From positions 63,102 to 107,429 of the forward strand of contig JAFECR010000013.1 of assembly GCA_018242045.1 (NCBI GenBank): 44,328 nt of DNA, read 5' to 3'. Numbering within the stretch: position 1 is the stretch's first letter; each line of letters opens with the position of its first letter. The DNA comes from Pseudomonadota bacterium. GTDB taxonomy: Bacteria > Pseudomonadota > Gammaproteobacteria > Berkiellales > Berkiellaceae. The position numbers and the translations under genes were made by a program. Shown one piece after another: positions 24,704 to 32,100 of this stretch. The notes under the pieces are model-generated. The model saw only the letters and a program-made list of their open reading frames with translations, was not told the DNA's origin and ran no database searches.

Positions 24704-25732
24704 ATGACATTGACACCTCAATTTGAGCTTTCTAAGCTTCCGCCTGAAATTTTACAAGAAATTTCGAGCTATCTTACCAAAACTGAGATCTTAACTTTAA
24801 AATTGTCTTGTCTTAGCCTGATACAATTTGAGGAATTATCAGATCAGGTTTTTAAGCCATTAATACTACGTTTACTTAACCTTGATAAAAAAATACCCAA
24901 GATGGTTGAACCAACCCCTACAAAAACACTGCGAGATCTGTTTAATGATTATTTCCATCGTATTAACATTGAACAGTTAACTGAAATTTGGATATTTAAA
25001 AAAAATGCTGCTTCATTTGAATTTCCTGAAAGTATTTTAAATAAGCTAAATCACATTAATAATGCTTCACCTAAATTGCGCACGCTAGAAGAAAGGCGAC
25101 TTTTACTTGATGAAATTAACGCTCACCGGATTAGACAAAAAATTAATCCAAATTCTTCAGCATTAAATTTATCGTATTGCGATATTACTTGCATCCCTGA
25201 CAGCCTTTTGCAAGATCCTACCCTAACCGTTTTTTGGAAAAATCTAACTGCGCTTCATCTTTGGGGAAATAATATTCAATTTTTACCAGATTCATTAATT
25301 GAAAAATGTCCCAATTTGAAAACTATCAATGTGTCCCTTAATTTATTACAAGAATTACCTAAAGAGATTGAAAAGTTAACAAGTCTACAAGATTTAAATT
25401 TAAACCATAACATGCTAAAAGAATTGCCTGCAAGTTTAACAAATTGTCGCAACCTTTTAAATTTACATGCCAGATTTAATCAGCTTAGTTGTTTAGACCC
25501 GTCATTTTCTAAAAAATTTTATCAACACTATGTTGACACAACTTTAGAAAATCAAAATTTTGTCCCAAAATTGTGGCAAGAATTTCAAAGAAATCATGAA
25601 AAATATATTAATAATAATAATACGAAAGCAGCATTTTTGCGTCTCACTGCCAAAAATCACCAAGAATTGCTTTTTGAACCTGCCATTCATGAAGAAAAAT
25701 CTAACTTAACGAAGTATAAACTTAGCACCTAA
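24704..25732 (+). CDS. F-box and leucine-rich-repeat protein; effector candidate
   Basis: The N-terminus, LSKLPPEILQEISSYLTKTE followed by ILTLKLSC, fits an F-box, the helical domain that binds Skp1 in eukaryotic SCF ubiquitin ligases. After a spacer come at least four LRR units: LTALHLWGNNIQFLPDSLIEK, LKTINVSLNLLQELPKEIEK, LQDLNLNHNMLKELPASLTN and LLNLHARFNQL. The last 70 residues are Asn/Lys-rich and unmatched. The 342-aa form uses the ATG at 24704; a TTG at 24686 would add six residues. F-box proteins are eukaryotic and occur in bacteria almost only as injected effectors of host-associated species, so this is probably acquired. Confidence 0.8.
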   Translation: MTLTPQFELSKLPPEILQEISSYLTKTEILTLKLSCLSLIQFEELSDQVFKPLILRLLNLDKKIPKMVEPTPTKTLRDLFNDYFHRINIEQLTEIWIFKKNAASFEFPESILNKLNHINNASPKLRTLEERRLLLDEINAHRIRQKINPNSSALNLSYCDITCIPDSLLQDPTLTVFWKNLTALHLWGNNIQFLPDSLIEKCPNLKTINVSLNLLQELPKEIEKLTSLQDLNLNHNMLKELPASLTNCRNLLNLHARFNQLSCLDPSFSKKFYQHYVDTTLENQNFVPKLWQEFQRNHEKYINNNNTKAAFLRLTAKNHQELLFEPAIHEEKSNLTKYKLST

Positions 25733-25739
25733 ATATAAA

Positions 25740-25837
25740 GGGGAAGCAATCCAGAAAAAAGACTGGTTTGCCTCGCTTCGCCCTCGCAAAGACGGATCAA
25801 TCGTTGGCTGTTCCTAATTTCAAACTGTGAAGAGTAT
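25740..25837. mobile_element. Half copy of the MITE-like repeat
   Basis: The right half of the 2185-2342 element: GAAGCAATCCAG hairpin, CTCGCAAAGACGGATCA, GTTGGCTG and a terminus ending GAGTAT. The left terminus is missing. It fills the gap between the F-box gene and the methyltransferase stop, ending three bases before the latter. Confidence 0.65.
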
Positions 25838-25839
25838 CG

Positions 25840-26637
25840 TTATTTTTTATTTGCTTTGCTCATTAAAAAATGTTGTTCGATCGCATTATTTTTATAATAA
25901 TCATTGAACAAATCTTCAAGCTCTAATCTAAATTGTTTGATAGTTTCAGGGTTTTGTTGATTATCGTGGATAAGTTTAAGCACCGGTCCAATAGTTGTTT
26001 CAACAGAACGACGATAATGACCAAAACTTAAAGCGCTAAAATTCATCATCCCTTGGTTAAAGATCAATTTTTCAAAGCTATCGCCTAATTGTTGACGAAT
26101 AAAAGCAGGCTCTCCCCAAAGAGATGGTGGAGAAACCCATTCTGGGGCAGGTGAATACTTGGCAACTAGGCCAAATAATCGACCAACATAAAGATCCGGC
26201 GGCCAAGTTGAAAAAGCAAGTATACCCTTAGGTTTTAAAACCCTGGTCATTTCCTGAATTGCCACCTGGGGTCTTGGCGCAAACATATGACCAAATTGGC
26301 TAAGCACGACATCGAAAGTATTGTCGTCATAAGGAAGTGATTCAACATCACCCTCTTCAAAATGAATATCTAAGCCTGCAATAATTGCATTTTCTTTAGC
26401 TCGCAACACCAAATCTGGACTTAGATCAAGCCCAATGCTTTTTGCACCCCTGTTAGCTGCCGTGATAGCAACCACTCCAGTACCACATCCAACATCCAGC
26501 AACTTATCACCGGCTTTAACACCAGAAAAATTCACTAAAGCCGCGGCAGCCGTGGTCGTGAAAATTTCAATAGGCGCAAATAAGGCCCAGCTTTTCTTTT
26601 GATTTTCTTTAAATACAGATAAAGCGTCTGAAGTCAC
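25840..26637 (-). CDS. Class I SAM-dependent methyltransferase, 265 aa
   Basis: Motif I KLLDVGCGTG near residues 45-54, an acidic end of strand 2 in SIGLDLS near 67-73, EEGDVESLPYDDNTFDVVLSQFGHMFAP near 93-120 and a following RVLKPKGILAFSTWPP near 132-147 identify a UbiE-type fold. The substrate is unknown. The C-terminal half (SALSFGHYRRSVETTIGP) is helical and not matched. GTG start with GAGG eight bases upstream. It follows the half repeat; no operon partner is seen. Confidence 0.85.
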   Translation of the reverse strand: MTSDALSVFKENQKKSWALFAPIEIFTTTAAAALVNFSGVKAGDKLLDVGCGTGVVAITAANRGAKSIGLDLSPDLVLRAKENAIIAGLDIHFEEGDVESLPYDDNTFDVVLSQFGHMFAPRPQVAIQEMTRVLKPKGILAFSTWPPDLYVGRLFGLVAKYSPAPEWVSPPSLWGEPAFIRQQLGDSFEKLIFNQGMMNFSALSFGHYRRSVETTIGPVLKLIHDNQQNPETIKQFRLELEDLFNDYYKNNAIEQHFLMSKANKK

Positions 26638-26781
26638 GATATCTTCCTCAAATTTCTAAATTAATTATGTAAATATAATGCTAAAGAATATTATTTTGGC
26701 AGACAAGTATGTGGGGCTAAAAAGAATTAACGCATCCTCTGTATCGACTGCAAACTGATAAAGAGTTAAGAATAAAACTAA

Positions 26782-27018
26782 TTAACTTGGGATACCACCA
26801 AGTAAACCTCTTAGCGTTCCAATAAGCAACTTTTCAATAACCTCAACAGAAGCGCCTGTTGCTTGCGCAGTTGTAATAATTTGATTGAGTAGTTTTGTTA
26901 CTTCAGCCAATTCAGATGTAGCACAACTATCAACGAGCGATACGGCACCATTAACACAGGTAGGACTAATCAGTCCTCCAGATATCTCGTTAACGATTTG
27001 GTTATCTAATAAACGCAT
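26782..27018 (-). CDS. Small peptide with double-glycine-type leader (bacteriocin-like), 78 aa
   Basis: The N-terminus reads MRLLDNQIVNEISGG, close to the class II bacteriocin leader pattern M-R-x-L-x-x-x-E/I-x-x-V/I-S-G-G. Cleavage after Gly-Gly would release a 63-aa peptide with two cysteines (CVNGAVSLVDSC), an amphipathic helical middle and a Gly-rich end GLLGGIPS. ATG at 27018 is chosen because AAGGAG lies eight bases upstream; the upstream GTG at 27027 is a weaker choice. No C39 peptidase/ABC transporter or immunity gene was recognised in the window. It is divergent from a second leader-like peptide gene at 27161. Confidence 0.6.
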   Translation of the reverse strand: MRLLDNQIVNEISGGLISPTCVNGAVSLVDSCATSELAEVTKLLNQIITTAQATGASVEVIEKLLIGTLRGLLGGIPS

Positions 27019-27099
27019 TCCACACACTCCTTATGAAAAACTAAAAAACCATCCTAATTAAGCAGAAAATAAATCGAACTGCAAATATATATTAGGGCC

Positions 27100-27118
27100 G
27101 GTAGCGCACTGCCTTTTT
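27100..27118 (+). terminator. Hairpin with T-tract before a leader-peptide gene
   Basis: GGTAG (27100-27104) pairs with CTGCC (27109-27113) through one G-U pair around CGCA, followed by TTTTT. It sits 42 bases before the ATG at 27161, so it would act as a leader attenuator unless it ends an unseen upstream RNA. Confidence 0.35.
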
Positions 27119-27160
27119 GTTATGTAAAATTCTTATTTTCAAATCTCAAAGTAGTTAAAC

Positions 27161-27415
27161 ATGCGCTATTTAAATAACTTCGAAATGGCTCAAGTAGCAG
27201 CAAGCCAGCACAAGCCTTCCGTTGAAGAACTCGGTGCAATTACGATAGTCGTAACAACAATCGTAATCACAACGGTCGTAACAACGTTCTTTGTTGCAAA
27301 TCCAATTACCCCGTTAACTCTTGTTTCCTTAGGCGCAGGTATTTTTTGTGTAGCAAGTCTTGCTTATACCGCATATACGCAAACGACAGCACTTAATATA
27401 AATAACCATGATTGA
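27161..27415 (+). CDS. Small membrane-active-like peptide with bacteriocin-type leader, 84 aa
   Basis: The N-terminus MRYLNNFEMAQVAAS aligns with the leader of the divergent gene (MRLLDNQIVNEISGG), except that Gly-Gly is replaced by Ala-Ala/Ser. The rest is two hydrophobic segments rich in Val, Ile, Thr and Ala: AITIVVTTIVITTVVTTFFVA near 26-46 and LTLVSLGAGIFCVASLAYTAYT near 52-73. It fits a pore-forming or membrane peptide. The ribosome binding site is weak. Alternatively it could be a small integral membrane or holin-like protein. Confidence 0.5.
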   Translation: MRYLNNFEMAQVAASQHKPSVEELGAITIVVTTIVITTVVTTFFVANPITPLTLVSLGAGIFCVASLAYTAYTQTTALNINNHD

Positions 27416-27436
27416 AATTTTACTAAGGAAGTAACT

Positions 27437-27733
27437 CTATTTCGTTGGTCTATTTTTCTGATTTCTTTCGTTCTCTAAGCCTTGCTCAGTAATGTCAGTA
27501 TATAACTGAAGCGCTTTAAGCAATAATTCACGATGTTCAGGGTATTTATCGGAATAAGGTAAGACATATTGCGCATCTTTAAAGACTGTATCTAAAAATG
27601 TCATATCCGCTGCGCTTAAAATTTCTCCAGCAAAAACTTTGGTTTTTAATTCCATTGCTCTTGGTAATCGATGTTCTGCAAACCTTTTAAAAAGCGCAAT
27701 GATAATCGCTTCATCTGCTGGATCTTTTTCCAT
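27437..27733 (-). CDS. Hypothetical protein, 98 aa
   Basis: A soluble, mostly helical protein with no known motif: MEKDPADEAIIIALFKRFAE, then HRLPRAMELKTKVFAGEIL and a long helical middle with KYPEHRELLLKALQLY. The ATG at 27733 is preferred because TTGGAG lies 9-14 bases before it; an upstream frame extension of 18 hydrophobic residues is less likely. It points toward the small peptide gene at 27161 and away from the FabI-like gene. Confidence 0.6.
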   Translation of the reverse strand: MEKDPADEAIIIALFKRFAEHRLPRAMELKTKVFAGEILSAADMTFLDTVFKDAQYVLPYSDKYPEHRELLLKALQLYTDITEQGLENERNQKNRPTK

Positions 27734-27866
27734 TATTACTATCTCCAAAAGCAATGTCTTAAACAAGATTAGTATAAAGCTGAGCATAGTATAACTTTAA
27801 TAAGCACCCTCTTGGCCTAGGCGTATTTGCCGATAATACACATAATTCAAGGACTAGGGAGACTTA

Positions 27867-28637
27867 ATGGACACTCAACTCTTAAAGGGTAAAAAGGCTT
27901 TAATAATAGGAATAGCCAACGAAAGCTCCATTGCCTATGGCTGCGCAAAAATGTTAAAAATGGCAGGTGCTGATCTTGCCATTACCTACTTAAATGAAAA
28001 AGCCAAAACCCACGTCGATAATATCGCCAATGAATTATCTCCCAGCATTTACACCAAATGCGATGTCACATCCAGTAATGATTTAGAAAATGTCTTTAAA
28101 GAAATTGAAACTCAATGGCAAGAACTGGATATCCTCATCCATTCCATTGCCTTTGCTCCCAAAAAAGATCTTCAAGGGCCTATTGTTGAATGTTCCAAAG
28201 AAGGTTTTCTATTAGCAATGGATATTTCTTGTCATTCTTTTATCCGCATGGCAAACCTTGCAAAACCTCTGATGAAAAATGGTGGCGCAATGTTTGCCAT
28301 GAGTTTTCACGGCTCACAAAAAGTGGTTGAACATTATAATTTAATGGGGCCTGTTAAAGCGGCACTTGAATGTATGGTTCGTTACATGGCATTTGAACTT
28401 GGTCCTCAAAATATCAGGATCATTGCCATTTCACCCGGCCCTGTTAAAACAAGAGCTGCCTCTGGATTGGAAGAGTTCGATAAATTGATCAACAAAGCGC
28501 AAGAACAATCACCTTTAAAATCCTTAGTTGATATCTTCGATGTTGGCGCCATGGTCACTTTTCTTTCAAGCAAATACGCTAAAAATATTACCGGTGATAC
28601 GCTTTATATTGATGCCGGGTATCATTTATTGGGATAA
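27867..28637 (+). CDS. fabI: Enoyl-ACP reductase, FabI-like
   Basis: Short-chain dehydrogenase-fold enzyme that reduces enoyl-ACP with NAD(P)H in fatty acid synthesis. KALIIGIANESSIAYGCAK near 10-28 is the FabI nucleotide-binding loop. The YNLMGPVK motif has Tyr157 and Lys164 in the YxxxxxxK spacing. The motif at the position of E. coli FabI Tyr146 reads SFHG, so Phe147 takes its place. This variant is common in FabI-like paralogues of several Proteobacteria. The 256-aa length and RIIAISPGPVKTRAASG fit the family. AGGGAG lies five bases before the ATG. Whether it is the main reductase or a second copy cannot be seen. Confidence 0.85.
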   Translation: MDTQLLKGKKALIIGIANESSIAYGCAKMLKMAGADLAITYLNEKAKTHVDNIANELSPSIYTKCDVTSSNDLENVFKEIETQWQELDILIHSIAFAPKKDLQGPIVECSKEGFLLAMDISCHSFIRMANLAKPLMKNGGAMFAMSFHGSQKVVEHYNLMGPVKAALECMVRYMAFELGPQNIRIIAISPGPVKTRAASGLEEFDKLINKAQEQSPLKSLVDIFDVGAMVTFLSSKYAKNITGDTLYIDAGYHLLG

Positions 28638-28689
28638 ACTGTAGAATAAATCAGGAAAACTTCGGAACCATTTTAAAAACATGATAGTC

Positions 28690-28720
28690 ATACCTACGTC
28701 TTTTCGACAAAAAGAGGTAT
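28690..28720 (+). promoter_or_regulatory. Hairpin masking the ribosome binding site
   Basis: ATACCT (28690-28695) pairs with AGGTAT (28715-28720), and CTTTT (28700-28704) with AAAAG (28710-28714), around a CGACA loop with a 4-base bulge. The GAGG ribosome binding site of the gene at 28724 is inside the 3' arm. Such a structure could act as a translational switch or thermosensor. Confidence 0.4.
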
Positions 28721-28723
28721 ATC

Positions 28724-29041
28724 ATGAAGACATTACTATTCGTTTTAATAGCTACGTTTTCCACAGTTTCTTTTGCTCATGGATGTCATAAACATCATCA
28801 CCATCGACATCATGCACATTACGGGTATGGCTATACTAACTTTTTCTTTATGCCATCCTGTGGTTGTGCTGAAAGAAGAGTGGTGCGTACTTGTTGTGGC
28901 GATACCGTCAGAGCTTATTACCCCAACAGAGTGTACTATTGGCCCTACAGAGCTTACAGAAGCTACAATTACAGCTGCAGTGGAAACTACTGGCCAGTTG
29001 CCCGAAACTATTGCGGTAGCTGTGGTCCCTATTGGTGGTGA
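28724..29041 (+). CDS. Secreted His/Cys/Tyr-rich small protein, 105 aa
   Basis: The signal peptide (about 18 residues, ending SFAHG) is followed by a His cluster (HGCHKHHHHRHHAHYGYG), then a Cys-containing region (PSCGCAERR, RTCCGD), a Tyr/Arg/Pro-rich middle (YYPNRVYYWPYRAYRSY) and a Trp/Cys end (CGSCGPYWW). There are eight cysteines in the mature form. The composition suggests metal binding or a cross-linked surface protein. The function cannot be inferred further. The His-rich region and cysteines are reminiscent of metal-buffering periplasmic peptides. Confidence 0.65.
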   Translation: MKTLLFVLIATFSTVSFAHGCHKHHHHRHHAHYGYGYTNFFFMPSCGCAERRVVRTCCGDTVRAYYPNRVYYWPYRAYRSYNYSCSGNYWPVARNYCGSCGPYWW

Positions 29042-29048
29042 TCCTTTT

Positions 29049-29080
29049 TAGGCATTTATTATGTTCATAATAAATGCCTA
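29049..29080. terminator. Perfect 14-bp hairpin between convergent genes
   Basis: TAGGCATTTATTAT (29049-29062) pairs with ATAATAAATGCCTA (29067-29080) around GTTC. It lies 8 bases after the His-rich gene and 34 before the end of the giant gene on the other strand. There is no T-tract, but the stem is long and perfect, so it may serve both directions or protect mRNA ends. Confidence 0.55.
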
Positions 29081-29114
29081 CCCCCTTTCAAAAAAATTAG
29101 TCAATTCATTATAA

Positions 29115-32100
29115 CTACGAAACTGAAACTATTTTAGGTAATTTATGTTGCTTAGCCTCTTTTAAGCCCAACTGATATGCTTCATTAATGTATAGCTTTG
29201 GCGCTGCAAAGCTCTTCAAATACGGTACCCAATCTTTACAAAGATGCCCGGACTGATAATCTGTTTTATTGTCTGTTAACCATTTGACCATATCAGCATC
29301 ACTATTAGCAAGCTTAGTTTCAATTGCCAAAAGGCTTAAATTCATTTTTGCTTTTATTACATAATATCCAAAGCCTATACAGATCATCGATAAGCTGGAC
29401 ACTATTGCACAAAAAATTAAACCACTGCCTAATATACCAGCACTTACCACGCCAATAAATCCTGCTGCCATTAAGCTTAATGGCGCAAGATGTTTTTTAA
29501 TTTTGGCAGGAACTTTTAAGTTTCTTTTTGCTTTAGCATTAATCCTATCAAACAAATTTTTATTTTTATATTGGTGAACAAAGGCTTCATCATTTAAATA
29601 AGCTGGCAACAACGTTGCTTTAAGTTCAGGCAATTTTGCTTTAAACTCAGCCTTAAACTGCTTAAGAGCATTAGAATAAGCGATTTCCCCGCGGCTAACC
29701 TCATCCAAAGTAAAAGATCGATGTTTTTTTATTTTTTCGGAAAATGCAGCAACTTTGTCATTACTGTTTACCTGTTCATCCATTAAAGTATCATGGATAG
29801 GCAGAATGATATATTCAGCCGTTTGCTGCATCACTTCAATGACATTTTGATTCTCTGTTGCTTCTACTTCGTTCATACCATTAAAAGAAGCAAAAACAGC
29901 TTGAATAAATTTAGTTTTAGCACATAAACCATGCAAGAAGTTACGCCGATATGGCACGATAATTTCAGCAATCGCATTATTATTATTTAGTAAGTGAGGC
30001 TTTTCTAATAGATACTCAAAATTTCCTTTTGAATCAATACTATAAAAATGCCCAAGGCAGCGTAGCATTTCATCACTTATTTTTTGAAGACAATGATGAA
30101 TATGGCTTAAAGAAGTGTCATTAATTTTCAAATTAGCATCTAGATTAAGAAAGGTATCCAGGATTTTTTGGCAATCCTTTTCATTTTTGCTTTCCTTTAT
30201 CATGAGCGTGAAATCATAGATGGTTTTGGCAGTTAGTTTGGCTGATTTATTATTCTTCCAATCAATACCTTTGATTTCACTCAATAACATTTCAAGTTCA
30301 TTTTGGGAAAATTTACCTAAAAGATCAATGAAAGTATTTTGATACCTCTTCGAAGAGATAAACCTTTTGATTGCGCGAAAATAGGCTTCTTTTACTTTAG
30401 GGATATCCGTAAATTTCTTGCAATTTTCAAAAGAATTTAGCATAAACTCAACTTTAGCTGATAACGCTTCTAATTGCGAAGGATCTTGGTTATTAAAATC
30501 AAAATTGGCAATTTGCTTGCTAAATGCTTCTATTTTTAATTTAAGCTCAACATTTGATGTTTTAACCGCTGCATTCAGGATAAAAGAAAGTAAAGCTTGG
30601 GGATTGTTTGGCAAATGAGGTTGCGTCTTTGAACTAAAATTATCAAGGACATTAGCCCAATCACAACTTTTTATCGCTTGTATTAATGATTCATCATTTA
30701 AGCCCATCAAGGTCATCAATGGCAAATAAACTGCTTGAGCTTGCGAATTAATCAGACTTTTGCCTTGTTCACTCATAAACTGGTAAGGTTTCGCGTTAAT
30801 GAATTTCGCTACTTTGAGCATTTCCTTATTCATTGCAATATCGATTTTTTTAGCAATAGCTCTTTTTTCAGTAACAAACTCATAACTATAATTTTTCAAA
30901 ATTTTAATATACAAAGAAGTTGCTGATATACGATCGCCTGCGTTAGTTAACTCAGCTTGAGCTGCCGTATTAAACGCATCTTTATATTTTTTTGCAAAAA
31001 TAGCAAAGTAAGCAAAAGAGAGGTTCCTTAAAATAAATAGGATGATCTTATTTGAAACCGAAGGTTTTAACAATTCTTTCAAACGAGATGATTCATGATA
31101 CAGTTCATCATAAACATCCAAAAGAATATGGCGCATTTGTAAACGGGTCTTGTCAAAATCAAAGCTGTTTCTCTTATAAATTTCTTCAAACTTATCAATT
31201 ATCAAATCAAAGCAATGTTCTTGAATTTTTTCGTGTGGTACGCGCCCATATATATCATTATTTTTTTCTATCCATTTTTTTAGTTCACTCGCAATTTCTA
31301 AACGAATGTTTTGACTTTTCTTTTTTAAAAACGCCTCTTGCGCTTTAAAAAAGGTGGGAAAATAATCATCCCTATCCATATGGGACAAATCGAAAGTAAC
31401 ATTAACCCCATTACCATTGATAATGGTATAAAATGGATCTCGAACTGGGTTAAGCCCACGATTTCGGCCATAGGACTGAATTAAATAATCTGCTTCGTTA
31501 AACTTTTCAACATCAGATTCAATAAAATGAACAACATGCTGTAAATTCAAATCATTAAAACCAAATACTTTCTTATTGGTAATGTAATTTCCAATTAATT
31601 TTCGCTTAAATAAACTATCAACCTGCGCTTCTGTGCAATTTAAATAATTAGGTTTATAAGAGTAAAAATTTGCTTTATCATCCAAAGATTCCATGGTTGT
31701 TAATTTGCGCTTTAATTTATTGCTGCTTTGATGAATACTTTCAGTTGTTTGAGTAAAACCCTTAAACGGACGATTATCAATGATTTCTATTTCATTGCTT
31801 TCAATTTGATTAAATAAAAATACATTTTGATAGTTTTCAATAAACTGTTGCGTATTTTTATTAGCCTTAATATAATCTCTAAGTTGCGCATTTAATTTAT
31901 AATCAAAATGCCAGTTTTCAATGTACATTTCAAGCTCATTCGTTTTGGCTTGTAAATGGCTGATCATGCTTTGAATTTCATTGCTAACTATCCTACCCAA
32001 TTCATGTCCCAGCTCTTTATTCAAGGTTTCCTGTAGCGTTTGCTTGATAGCGGTTACTGCGCTTGCGTCTTTTAGTTTCGATGAAACAAGTTTGGTGAGG

